Assembly (NCBI GenBank): GCA_948471095.1
Contig: CAOKRG010000005.1
Span: forward strand, 19,701-83,700
Length of the DNA stretch: 64,000 nt
DNA from: an uncultured Oscillospiraceae bacterium
GTDB taxonomy: Bacteria; Bacillota; Clostridia; Oscillospirales; Acutalibacteraceae
Reading direction: 5' to 3'
Part shown: positions 50,278-59,256 of the stretch, in pieces
Position numbering within the stretch: position 1 is the stretch's first letter
Layout of the letters: each line of letters starts with the position of its first letter
Translations under genes and position numbers: made by a program
Notes under the pieces: generated by a model
Told to the model about the DNA's origin: nothing
The model's database searches: none
The model's input: the letters and a program-made list of their open reading frames with translations, nothing else

Positions 50278-51601
50278 GCCCTCCCTGGCAGGGGCCAGCC
50301 TGGACGGCCTGCCGGATTCTGGCAGGCTGGTGGTGGGCTTCTCCGGCGGGGCGGACTCCACCGCCCTGGCCCACTGGCTCATGGGGCATGTCCCCCGGGA
50401 GCGGATTGTTTTGGCCCATGTGAACCACATGCTCCGGGGGGCGGAGGCGGACCGGGACCAGGCCTTTGCCGAAGGCTTCGCCCAGCGGCACGGCCTGGCC
50501 ATAGAGGTGCTGCGGGCGGACGTGGCGGGGCTTGCCAAGGCCCGGGGCCAGGGCCTTGAGGAGTGCGGCCGGGACGTGCGGTACGGGTTCTTCCACCGGC
50601 TGGCCCCGGGGGAAAACGACCGCATCCTCACCGCCCACAACGCCAACGACAACACGGAGACTTTGCTGCTCAACCTCTGCCGGGGCACGGGGCTGGAGGG
50701 CCTCTGCGGCATTCCCCGGCGGCGGGGGAAGATCCTGCGCCCCCTGCTGGGAGTGGAGCGGGAAGAGATCGAGGCCTACTGCCAGGCCCATGGCTTGGAC
50801 TTTGTGACGGACAGCTCCAATTTGTCCGACAGCTTTGCCCGCAACCGGGTGCGGCACGGCGTCCTGCCGGTGCTGCGGGAGCTGAACCCCCGGTTCGTCC
50901 AGGCGGCGTGCCACACGGCGGCGCTGCTGGCCGGAGACCGGGACTGTTTAAACGCCCAAGCCCGGTCCCTGCTGGCCGGGGCCCGGAGCCCCTGGGGCCT
51001 GGAAGCGGCCCCCCTGCGCGCCGCGCCGGAGGCCCTGTCAGCCCGGGCGCTGAAGCTCTTTCTGGAAGAGGCGGGCTGCGGCGCGTTGGAATGGAAGCAT
51101 CTTCAAGAGGCCCGGGGCGTTCTGTCTCAGGGGGGGCGCATGGACCTGCCCGGGGGGATCGTCCTAGCCTGCGCCCAGGGAGTGCTGTGGGCGGGGCGTC
51201 CGGACCTGCCGGAGCCCTTTGATTTCCCGGTCAAATTGGGAGAAAACCCGCTTCCCGGGGGAAAAATTCTAGTATTGGAGAAAAAAAGCCGGGCAGAACT
51301 TGAAAAATCGGAAAAAATTCAAAATTTGTTATTCAAAAACGCGTTGGACTGTGATATAATGACAGGAACTCCGAGAGTGCGTTCCCGCCGGTCCGGAGAC
51401 CGGTTCGCCCCGGCGGGGCGGGGCCTGAGCAAGCCGATCAAGCAGATCTTTCAAGAGCTTCGGGTCCCCGCCCCCCTTCGAAGCCAGGTCCCCCTGCTGG
51501 ACTGGAACGGGGAGCTGGCCTGGGTCCAGGGCGCGGGCGCGGGGGAGCGCTTTCGGGTGAGGGAGGAAACCAGGAATGTGTGGACCGTCGCGGTCCGCTA
51601 G
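50270..51601 (+). CDS. tilS: tRNA(Ile)-lysidine synthase
   Basis: 443 residues. The PP-loop SGGADSTALAHWL is at about residues 25-37, followed by HVNHMLRG. The C-terminal tRNA-binding domain ends near residue 440 (RSGDRFAPAGRGLSKPIKQI). It makes lysidine at C34 of tRNA-Ile(CAU). It overlaps dnaB by 8 nt and precedes hpt, as in B. subtilis. Confidence 0.95.
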   Translation: MPEPSLAGASLDGLPDSGRLVVGFSGGADSTALAHWLMGHVPRERIVLAHVNHMLRGAEADRDQAFAEGFAQRHGLAIEVLRADVAGLAKARGQGLEECGRDVRYGFFHRLAPGENDRILTAHNANDNTETLLLNLCRGTGLEGLCGIPRRRGKILRPLLGVEREEIEAYCQAHGLDFVTDSSNLSDSFARNRVRHGVLPVLRELNPRFVQAACHTAALLAGDRDCLNAQARSLLAGARSPWGLEAAPLRAAPEALSARALKLFLEEAGCGALEWKHLQEARGVLSQGGRMDLPGGIVLACAQGVLWAGRPDLPEPFDFPVKLGENPLPGGKILVLEKKSRAELEKSEKIQNLLFKNALDCDIMTGTPRVRSRRSGDRFAPAGRGLSKPIKQIFQELRVPAPLRSQVPLLDWNGELAWVQGAGAGERFRVREETRNVWTVAVR

Positions 51602-51622
51602 GGATAAGGAGAGGGATTGGAT

Positions 51623-52192
51623 ATGGTGGAAGAAAAAACAATGCTGGACGACATTGAGCGGGAGCTTTTCACCAAAGAGGAGCTGGCCGCCATTGTCTCC
51701 CGGATGGGCCGGGAGATCAGCTGGGACTATAAAGGTAAAAACCTGCTGCTAGTCAGCGTGCTCAAGGGCTCGGTGGTCTTTATGGCCGACCTGATGCGGG
51801 CCATCACTTTGCCCCTGGGCATAGACTTTATGGTGGTTTCCAGCTATGGCAAGGGCGCAAAAACCACCGGCGTGGTGAAAATCGTGCTGGACTTGAACAT
51901 TCCCCTGGAAGAATATGACCTGCTTATTGTGGAGGATATTTTGGACAGCGGCAAAACGCTGCATTACCTGATGGAGGTGCTGGGGGCCCGAAACCCCAAA
52001 AGCATCCGCATTTGTACCCTGTTTGACAAACCGGAACGCCGGGAGGCGGAAGTGAGCCCCACCTATGTGGGGGCGCGCATTCCGGATGCGTTTATTGTGG
52101 GGTACGGCCTGGATTACGCGGGAAAATACCGCAATCTGCCGTTTGTGGGCGTACTAAAGCCCCAGGTGTACGGCGAACCGGTTGAAAAATAA
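51623..52192 (+). CDS. hpt: Hypoxanthine phosphoribosyltransferase
   Basis: 189 residues from the ATG; a TTG two codons earlier (51617) sits better behind AAGGAG and is an alternative. The PRPP loop is IVEDILDSGKTL, and VSVLKGSVVFMADL is the family start. It salvages hypoxanthine and guanine. The tilS-hpt-ftsH order is typical. Confidence 0.95.
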   Translation: MVEEKTMLDDIERELFTKEELAAIVSRMGREISWDYKGKNLLLVSVLKGSVVFMADLMRAITLPLGIDFMVVSSYGKGAKTTGVVKIVLDLNIPLEEYDLLIVEDILDSGKTLHYLMEVLGARNPKSIRICTLFDKPERREAEVSPTYVGARIPDAFIVGYGLDYAGKYRNLPFVGVLKPQVYGEPVEK

Positions 52193-52246
52193 CCGTGTTT
52201 ACCGTGCCGGAAAACGGCGGGCGGAAGCAAATAGGAGGGCAAATCT

Positions 52247-54259
52247 TTGGACGGCAACAATGGCAAAAAACTGCGAAACCTTCTGCTGTACATCGGCATT
52301 CCGGTGGTGGTGCTTTTCATCATCATCTTCCTGTTCAGCAACCGGAACCCGCAGGGAGCGAACTACAAGTATTCGGACATTTTGGACTACTTTGAAAACC
52401 AGCGGGTGACCGAGTACTCCTTGAACCTGGGCACCGGCGAGATGGTCATGAAGCTGGACGACGGCTCCGTGGTCGGCTTTGTCATGCCCAGCGTGGACCT
52501 GTTCTACCGCTATGCCGGGGATGACATCGAGGCTTATAACGAGGCCCATCCCAATGAGAAAATGGTGCAGGACGTGACCAGGCCGGCGGAAACCAGCTGG
52601 CTGATCAGCCTGCTGCCCACGCTGATTCTGTTTGGCGGGCTTATTTTCTTCTGGATCTTCATGATGCGGCATTTGGGCGGAGCCGGAGGCGGCGACAAAC
52701 AGATGAACTTCGGCAAGGCCAAAATCAAGCAGATGAGCGATGAAAAGCGCAAGACCACCTTTGCGGACGTGGCCGGGGCGGACGAGGAAAAGGAAGAGCT
52801 GCGGGAGATTGTGGAGTTTTTGAAGAATCCCTCCAAGTACAACTCCCTGGGCGCCCGCATTCCCAAGGGCGTGCTGCTGGTGGGCCCTCCCGGCACTGGT
52901 AAAACCCTGCTGGCCCGGGCGGTAGCCGGAGAGGCGGGGGTGCCCTTCTTCTCCATTTCCGGCTCTGACTTTGTGGAGATGTTCGTGGGCGTGGGCGCGT
53001 CCCGCGTCCGTGACCTGTTTGACAAGGCCAAAAAGAATCATCCCTGCATCATCTTCATTGACGAGATTGACGCGGTGGGCCGCCAGAGAGGCGCTGGCCT
53101 GGGCGGCGGCCATGACGAGCGGGAGCAGACCTTGAACCAGCTGCTGGTGGAAATGGACGGTTTTGGCGCCAACGAGGGCGTGATTATGATTGCCGCCACC
53201 AACCGCCCGGATATTTTGGACCCCGCCCTGATGCGGCCGGGCCGCTTTGACCGCCAGGTCATGGTGGGCAGCCCGGACATTAAGGGCCGGGAGGAGATTC
53301 TGCGGGTCCATGCCAAGGGCAAGCCTTTGGCTCCCGATGTGGTGCTGGCTACCATTGCCAAGTCCACAGCGGGCTTTACCGGAGCGGACCTGGAGAACCT
53401 TTTAAACGAGGCCGCCCTGCTGGCCGCCCGGAAGAACCTAAAAGCCATTACTATGGTGGAGATTGAAGAGGCGACCATCAAAGTGGTGGTGGGCACGGAG
53501 AAAAAGAGCCGGGTTATGAGCGAGAAGGAGAAGAAGCTCACCGCCTATCACGAGGCCGGCCACGCCATCGCCTCCTATTACTGCAAAACCCAGGACCCCG
53601 TGCACCAGATCTCCATCATTCCCCGAGGCATGGCCGGAGGCTACACCATGCACCTGCCTACCGAGGACCGGTCCTACCGCTCCCGCAATGAGATGCGGGA
53701 GGAGCTGGTGGTGCTTTTGGGTGGACGGGTGGCCGAAGCTCTGGTGTTGGACGACATCTCCACCGGGGCTTCCAGCGACATTGAGCGGGCCACAAAAATT
53801 GCCCGGGCCATGGTGACCAAATATGGCATGAGCGAGAAGCTGGGGCCCATCACCTATGGCTCCGATGGTTCCAATCCCTTCTTGGGCAAGGAGATGGGCC
53901 ACATCAGCAACTATTCGGAGCAGACCGCCTCAGAGATTGACGAGGAGATTCAAAAGCTGATTTCCACCGCCTACCAGCAGACGGAGATGATCCTGCGGGA
54001 CCATATTGAAGAGCTGCACCGGTTGGCCGGGGTTCTGTACGAAAAGGAAAAGCTGGACGACAAGGAGTTCCAGCTGGTTATGGACGGGACGCTGCTGCCC
54101 GGGGCCGGCGAAGCTCCCGCCCTGGAGGAGGGAAGCGGCTCCGCGCCGGTTTCGGGAGAGTCCTCCTCTCCCGCAGAAGGGGACTCCCAGAATTCTGAGA
54201 AAAAGGAAGCTGCTGCGGATGCGGGAGCTTCCGGCCCGGAAGAGGGCAAAAACGGCTAA
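52247..54259 (+). CDS. ftsH: ATP-dependent zinc metalloprotease FtsH
   Basis: 670 residues. Two transmembrane helices (about 12-30 and 119-140), AAA core with Walker A GPPGTGKT (213-220), Walker B IIFIDEI, and zinc site HEAGH (435-439). A Glu/Ala-rich tail ends it. It degrades membrane and soluble proteins. The start is TTG at 52247 behind AGGAGGGC. Confidence 0.97.
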   Translation: MDGNNGKKLRNLLLYIGIPVVVLFIIIFLFSNRNPQGANYKYSDILDYFENQRVTEYSLNLGTGEMVMKLDDGSVVGFVMPSVDLFYRYAGDDIEAYNEAHPNEKMVQDVTRPAETSWLISLLPTLILFGGLIFFWIFMMRHLGGAGGGDKQMNFGKAKIKQMSDEKRKTTFADVAGADEEKEELREIVEFLKNPSKYNSLGARIPKGVLLVGPPGTGKTLLARAVAGEAGVPFFSISGSDFVEMFVGVGASRVRDLFDKAKKNHPCIIFIDEIDAVGRQRGAGLGGGHDEREQTLNQLLVEMDGFGANEGVIMIAATNRPDILDPALMRPGRFDRQVMVGSPDIKGREEILRVHAKGKPLAPDVVLATIAKSTAGFTGADLENLLNEAALLAARKNLKAITMVEIEEATIKVVVGTEKKSRVMSEKEKKLTAYHEAGHAIASYYCKTQDPVHQISIIPRGMAGGYTMHLPTEDRSYRSRNEMREELVVLLGGRVAEALVLDDISTGASSDIERATKIARAMVTKYGMSEKLGPITYGSDGSNPFLGKEMGHISNYSEQTASEIDEEIQKLISTAYQQTEMILRDHIEELHRLAGVLYEKEKLDDKEFQLVMDGTLLPGAGEAPALEEGSGSAPVSGESSSPAEGDSQNSEKKEAAADAGASGPEEGKNG

Positions 54260-54283
54260 CAAAGAAAACTTCATCCTCAAAGA

Positions 54284-54319
54284 AAAGGCCTGCCGCGTCC
54301 CTGCGGCAGGGCCTTTCTT
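54284..54319 (+). terminator. Intrinsic terminator of the dnaB-tilS-hpt-ftsH operon
   Basis: AAAGGCCTGCCGC pairs with GCGGCAGGGCCTTT and ends in CTTC. The rest of the gap to 54575 holds no gene that I can support. Confidence 0.88.
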
Positions 54320-54575
54320 CTGCGGCAAGCGTGACGCTTGACCCACTCCGCGGGGACGGGCAAAGCAGCGCCCTACTTTCGAGGGAGGCGTTAGCTAGGC
54401 CAACGCATCCGCTGGAGGCTGCCGTGGGGTCGGTGAGCCTTATTGATAGACAAATGGGACTGGCCCGTGCGCCAGAAAAGGACCTGCACTTTTCCCAGCG
54501 GCCAGAGAGCCCTTCCACTCCGAAGCCCTTTTGCCCTGCCTATTTTGTACCCTTCGCAAGAAAGGAATAGAATTC

Positions 54576-56558
54576 ATGCCAAAAAAGCCTGTATACGACA
54601 ATGAAAGCATTCAAAGCCTTAAAGGCGCGGACCGGGTGCGCCTGCGTCCCGCCGTTATCTTTGGTTCCGACGGCATCGACGGCTGCCAGCACTCGGTGTT
54701 TGAGATCCTCTCCAACTCCATTGACGAGGCCCGGGAGGGCCGGGGCAGCGAGATATCCGTCACTCGTTTTCTGGACCATTCCGTCCAGGTGGAGGACCAT
54801 GGCAGCGGCATCCCGGTGGAGTACAACCCCAAGGAGGAGCGCTACAACTGGGAGCTGGTGTTCTGCGAGATGTACGCCGGAGGCAAGTACAACAACAGCT
54901 CCGGGGCCAACTATGAGTACTCCCTGGGCCTGAACGGCCTGGGCCTGTGCGCCACCCAGTACGCCGCAGAATATATGGACGTGGACATCCGCCGGGACGG
55001 CTTCCGGTACACCCTGCGCTTTGAGCACGGCGAGAACGTGGGCGGCTTGCAGAAGGAGCCCTATAAAAAGAAGGACACCGGCACTCTCATCAAGTGGAGG
55101 CCGGATCTTCAAGTCTTTACGGATATCGACATCAGCGCGGAATACTACCTGGACGCGCTCAAGCGCCAGGCCGTGGTCAACGCCGGGGTTACCTTCCACT
55201 TTTTCAACGAGACCGCCCCGGGCGTGTTTGAGCGGACGGACTTCTGCTATGAAAACGGCATTTTGGATCACGCCCGGGAGCTCTGCGGGGAGGATTCCCT
55301 GACTGGGGTGCAGCTGTGGCAGAGCGAGAAGCGGGTAAGGGACCGGGCCGACATGCCGGAATACAACACGAAAATCAATGTGGCGGCGGCTTTCTCCAAC
55401 CGGGTGCATGTGGCGGAGTATTACCACAATTCCAGCTGGCTGGAGCACGGCGGGGCCCCGGACAAGGCGGTGCGCAGCGCCTTTGTGAGCCAGATTGACA
55501 GCTACCTGAAGCAGAACGGCAAGTATAACAAGTCGGAGGGCAAGATCACCTTCCAGGACGTGGAGGACTGCCTGATTATCGTGATCTCCTCCTTCTCCAC
55601 CCAGACCTCCTATGAGAACCAGACCAAAAAGGCCATTACCAACAAGGGCATTCAAGAGGCCATGACCGAGATGCTCCGCCACAGCCTGGAGGTCTATTTC
55701 ATTGAGAACCCCATGGACGCGGACAAGATTGCCAGCCAGGTGCTGGTGAACAAGCGCAGCCGGGAGGACGCGGAGAAGACCCGGCTGAACATCAAGACGA
55801 AGCTGACCGGCAAGATGGACATGGCAAACCGGGTGCAGAAGTTTGTGGACTGCCGCTCCAAGGACGTGAACGAGCGGGAGCTGTTCATCGTGGAGGGCGA
55901 CTCGGCTCTGGGATCGGTAAAGCAGGCCCGGGACGGCAACTTCCAGGCCGTGATGCCCATCCGGGGCAAAATCCTAAACTGCCTCAAGGCGGACTATGAC
56001 CGGATTTTTAAGTCGGACATCATCACCGACCTGATCCGGGTGCTGGGCTGCGGGGTCCAGGTGAAGACCAAGGCCAACAAAAACCTGGGCGTGTTCGACA
56101 TCAACAACCTGCGGTGGAGCAAGATCATCTTCTGCACGGACGCGGATGTGGACGGGTTCCAGATTCGGGTGCTGCTGCTGACCATGGTTTACCGGCTGGC
56201 CCCGGCCCTGATCGAGGCGGGCAAGGTGTTCATCGCCGAGAGCCCCCTTTATGAGATCACCAGCAAGGACGAGACCTATTTCGCCTATAACGAGCAGGAG
56301 AAGGCGGAGTTTCTTAAGAAGCTGGAGGGGCAGAAATACACCATCCAGCGCAGCAAGGGCCTGGGCGAAAACGAGCCGGACATGATGAGCCTGACCACCA
56401 TGAACCCCAAAACCCGCCGGCTCATCAAGGTGAACCCCGGAGACGGGGAGGACGCGGCCCGGATGTTCGAGATTATGCAGGGCAACGACCTGGAAGGCCG
56501 CAAGGAGTACATTGCGGAACATGGCGCGGAGTATACGGAGGAGCTGGACGTAAGCTGA
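54576..56558 (+). CDS. parE: DNA topoisomerase IV subunit B
   Basis: 660 residues. GHKL ATPase with SNSIDEAREGRG and VEDHGSGIPVEY, a transducer domain and a Toprim with EGDSALGS. The ATP-site helix RPAVIFGSDGIDG differs from the textbook RPGMYIG, as in other Clostridia ParE proteins. ATG at 54576 with AAAGGAATAG. Its stop overlaps the GNAT start (TGATG). Confidence 0.93.
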   Translation: MPKKPVYDNESIQSLKGADRVRLRPAVIFGSDGIDGCQHSVFEILSNSIDEAREGRGSEISVTRFLDHSVQVEDHGSGIPVEYNPKEERYNWELVFCEMYAGGKYNNSSGANYEYSLGLNGLGLCATQYAAEYMDVDIRRDGFRYTLRFEHGENVGGLQKEPYKKKDTGTLIKWRPDLQVFTDIDISAEYYLDALKRQAVVNAGVTFHFFNETAPGVFERTDFCYENGILDHARELCGEDSLTGVQLWQSEKRVRDRADMPEYNTKINVAAAFSNRVHVAEYYHNSSWLEHGGAPDKAVRSAFVSQIDSYLKQNGKYNKSEGKITFQDVEDCLIIVISSFSTQTSYENQTKKAITNKGIQEAMTEMLRHSLEVYFIENPMDADKIASQVLVNKRSREDAEKTRLNIKTKLTGKMDMANRVQKFVDCRSKDVNERELFIVEGDSALGSVKQARDGNFQAVMPIRGKILNCLKADYDRIFKSDIITDLIRVLGCGVQVKTKANKNLGVFDINNLRWSKIIFCTDADVDGFQIRVLLLTMVYRLAPALIEAGKVFIAESPLYEITSKDETYFAYNEQEKAEFLKKLEGQKYTIQRSKGLGENEPDMMSLTTMNPKTRRLIKVNPGDGEDAARMFEIMQGNDLEGRKEYIAEHGAEYTEELDVS

Positions 56559-56977
56559 TGGATATCGTAAAGTGCGAATTGAAGGATGTACCGGTCTTAG
56601 CCAGATTGAATAAACAGTTGATCGAGGACGAAAAAAGTGATAACCCGATGAATATCCGGGAACTAGAGGAGAGAATGCGGGGATTCCTGGGCGCGGATTA
56701 TCAGGCGTACTTTTTTGAAGCCGACGGCGTCATAGTGGGGTATGCCCTTGTGAAAACCACCTGTAATCCAGTCTACCTGCGGCAGTTTCTGATCGACAGA
56801 GGGTTCCGGCACAGGCATTACGGCAGAGAGGCCTTCCAGGCCCTGATGGGGCGGCTCGGTGTGGAGGCCATTGACCTTGAGGTCCTGGCCTGGAATGAGG
56901 CCGGAAAGCGCTTTTGGGAGAGCTGCGGCTTTACCGACATCAGCAGGTATATGAGGTGCAAAAGAGAAAAATCGTGA
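56558..56977 (+). CDS. GNAT acetyltransferase inserted between parE and parC
   Basis: 139 residues. The acetyl-CoA region RGFRHRHYGREAFQALM (about 92-108) lacks the classic Q/RxxGxG/A, and WNEAGKRFWESCGF is the late motif. Its ATG overlaps the parE stop and it ends 12 bp before parC, so all three are translated in series. Composition is a little more AT-rich than the neighbours. The substrate is unknown; control of topoisomerase by acetylation is only a thought. Confidence 0.75.
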   Translation: MDIVKCELKDVPVLARLNKQLIEDEKSDNPMNIRELEERMRGFLGADYQAYFFEADGVIVGYALVKTTCNPVYLRQFLIDRGFRHRHYGREAFQALMGRLGVEAIDLEVLAWNEAGKRFWESCGFTDISRYMRCKREKS

Positions 56978-56989
56978 TTAGGTGAGAAT

Positions 56990-59215
56990 ATGCCAAGAAA
57001 AGAAAAGAAGGCCCCCAAGGGCTCCAAGGCAAAGGGCTACATTGCCGGAGCGGGGGAAATTGTGGAGCAGGACGTGGGGGACACCCTGCGGAAGAACTAC
57101 ATGCCCTACGCCATGAGCGTCATTTTAAGCCGGGCCCTGCCGGAGATCGACGGCCTGAAGCCCTCCCAGCGCAAGCTGCTGTACACCATGTACAAGATGG
57201 GCCTGCTGACCTCCGGACGCACCAAGAGCGCCAACATCGTGGGCCAGACCATGAAGCTGAACCCCCACGGAGACGGGCCCATTTACGATACCATGGTCCG
57301 CCTTTCCCGGGGCTACGAGGCCCTGCTGCACCCCTATGTGGACAGCAAGGGCAACTTTGGCAAGGCCTACTCCCGGGACATGGCCTGGGCCGCCTCCCGG
57401 TATACCGAGGCCAGGCTGGACGGCCTCTGCCGGGAGCTTTTCGCGGACATTGACAAGGACACCGTAGACTTTGTGGACAACTACGACAGCACCATGAAGG
57501 AGCCCGTACTGCTGCCCGCCTCCTTCCCCAGCATTCTGGTAAACCCCACCACGGGCATCGCCGTGGGCATGGCCTGCAACATCTGCTCTTTCAATCTGGC
57601 CGAGGTCTGCCGCACCGCCATCGCCCTGATGCAGGACCCTCAGGCAGACCTGTTCCAGACCCTGCAGGCCCCGGATTTTCCCGGCGGCGGCCAGCTGATC
57701 TTTGACCGGGCCCAGATGGAGAAGATTTACAGCACGGGCCGGGGCAGCTTCCGGGTCCGCAGCAAGTACAGCTTCGACAAGGCGGCAAACTGCGTTGACG
57801 TGACCCAGATACCCCCCTCCACCACGGTGGAAGTGATTGTGGAAAAGATCATTGAGCTGGCCAAGCAGAACAAGCTGCGGGAAGTGGCGGACGTGCGGGA
57901 CGAGACGGACCTGGAGGGTCTTAAGATCACCATCGACCTAAAACGCGGCACAGACCCGGACAAGCTGATGCAGAAGCTCTTCAAGCTCACCACCCTGGAG
58001 GATAGCTTTGCCTGCAACTTCAACGTGCTGGTGGCTGGTGCGCCCCGGGTGATGGGCGTTCGGGAGCTGCTGGAGGAATGGACCGCCTTCCGGGTGGAGT
58101 GCATCCGGCGGCGCACGTATTTTGACCTGGCCAAAAAGCGGGAGAAGCTCCACCTGCTCCGAGGCCTGCAGGCCATTTTGCTGGATATTGACAAGGCCAT
58201 CCACATCGTGCGGGAAACTGAACAGGAGGCCGAGGTGGTGCCCAACCTGATGATTGGCTTCGGCATTGACGAGACCCAGGCGGAGTATGTGGCGGAGATC
58301 CGTCTGCGCCATCTGAACCGGGAATATATTTTGAAGCGCACCGAGGAGATCAGCCAGCTGTTGAAAGACATTGAGGAGCTGGAAGCCATTCTAGGGTCCA
58401 AGGCCAAAGTCCAGGCCATCATCATCCAGGAACTGAACGAGGTTGCCAAAAAGTACGGCCAGCCCCGCCGGACCATCCTTCTTTACGCGGACGAAATTTC
58501 GGAGGAGGCGGTTACGGAAGACGCTCCGGATTATCCAGTGCACCTCTTCTTCACCCAGGAGGGCTACTTTAAGAAGATAACGCCCCAATCCCTGCGCATG
58601 AGCGGCGAGCAGAAGCTCAAGGAGGGCGACGCCTTGGCCCAAGCCGTGGAGGCTACCAACAACACGGAGCTCCTGTTTTTCTCGGACCGCTGCCAGGTTT
58701 ACAAGCAGCGGGGCGCGGACTTCGATGACGGGAAAGCCAGCCTGCTGGGAGACTATATTCCCGCCAAGGTGCAGATGGACGAGGGCGAGCGCGCCATCTA
58801 TATGGCCTATACGCAGGACTTCTCCGGCTACCTCTTGTTTGTCTTTGAGAATGGAAAGGCCGCCAAGGTGGACCTCAGCGCCTACCAGACCAAAACCAAC
58901 CGGAAAAAGCTCCTCAGCGCCTACAGCGGCAAATCCCCCATCGTGGCTGTGATTCAACTATTTGAGGACGCGGAAGTCCTTCTCACGGCCAGCTCCGGCC
59001 GGATGCTTTTGTTCCATACTGGGCTGATTGCCTCGAAGTCCACAAAAAACACCCAGGGAGTCCAAGCGATGTCTCTGAAAAAAGGGCAGCGGGTGATGTC
59101 AGCCGTTCTTTATCAGGAGGGGCAGCTGCAAAATCCCAACCGCTACAAGAAGAAGCTCCCTGCTTTAGGCTCCCTGCCGGACGGCAGCGAGGCCGGACAG
59201 CAGCTAGAGATATAG
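56990..59215 (+). CDS. parC: DNA topoisomerase IV subunit A
   Basis: 741 residues. The active Tyr is in AASRYTEARL, following HGDGPIYDTMVRL. The beta-propeller C-terminal part has no gyrase box that I can see, so topoisomerase IV is more likely than gyrase. It separates linked chromosomes with ParE. ATG with GTGAGAATA (weak site). The gene ends exactly where the adhesin fragment begins. Confidence 0.93.
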   Translation: MPRKEKKAPKGSKAKGYIAGAGEIVEQDVGDTLRKNYMPYAMSVILSRALPEIDGLKPSQRKLLYTMYKMGLLTSGRTKSANIVGQTMKLNPHGDGPIYDTMVRLSRGYEALLHPYVDSKGNFGKAYSRDMAWAASRYTEARLDGLCRELFADIDKDTVDFVDNYDSTMKEPVLLPASFPSILVNPTTGIAVGMACNICSFNLAEVCRTAIALMQDPQADLFQTLQAPDFPGGGQLIFDRAQMEKIYSTGRGSFRVRSKYSFDKAANCVDVTQIPPSTTVEVIVEKIIELAKQNKLREVADVRDETDLEGLKITIDLKRGTDPDKLMQKLFKLTTLEDSFACNFNVLVAGAPRVMGVRELLEEWTAFRVECIRRRTYFDLAKKREKLHLLRGLQAILLDIDKAIHIVRETEQEAEVVPNLMIGFGIDETQAEYVAEIRLRHLNREYILKRTEEISQLLKDIEELEAILGSKAKVQAIIIQELNEVAKKYGQPRRTILLYADEISEEAVTEDAPDYPVHLFFTQEGYFKKITPQSLRMSGEQKLKEGDALAQAVEATNNTELLFFSDRCQVYKQRGADFDDGKASLLGDYIPAKVQMDEGERAIYMAYTQDFSGYLLFVFENGKAAKVDLSAYQTKTNRKKLLSAYSGKSPIVAVIQLFEDAEVLLTASSGRMLLFHTGLIASKSTKNTQGVQAMSLKKGQRVMSAVLYQEGQLQNPNRYKKKLPALGSLPDGSEAGQQLEI

Positions 59216-59256
59216 TTACCCTTGATCTGGAAGTCTACCATCTCCCGGCAAAGACA

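Noticed and set aside
51617-51622. A TTG start for hpt two codons before the ATG
   Set aside because: Possible by ribosome-site spacing, but the ATG gives an ordinary N-terminus; left as an alternative.
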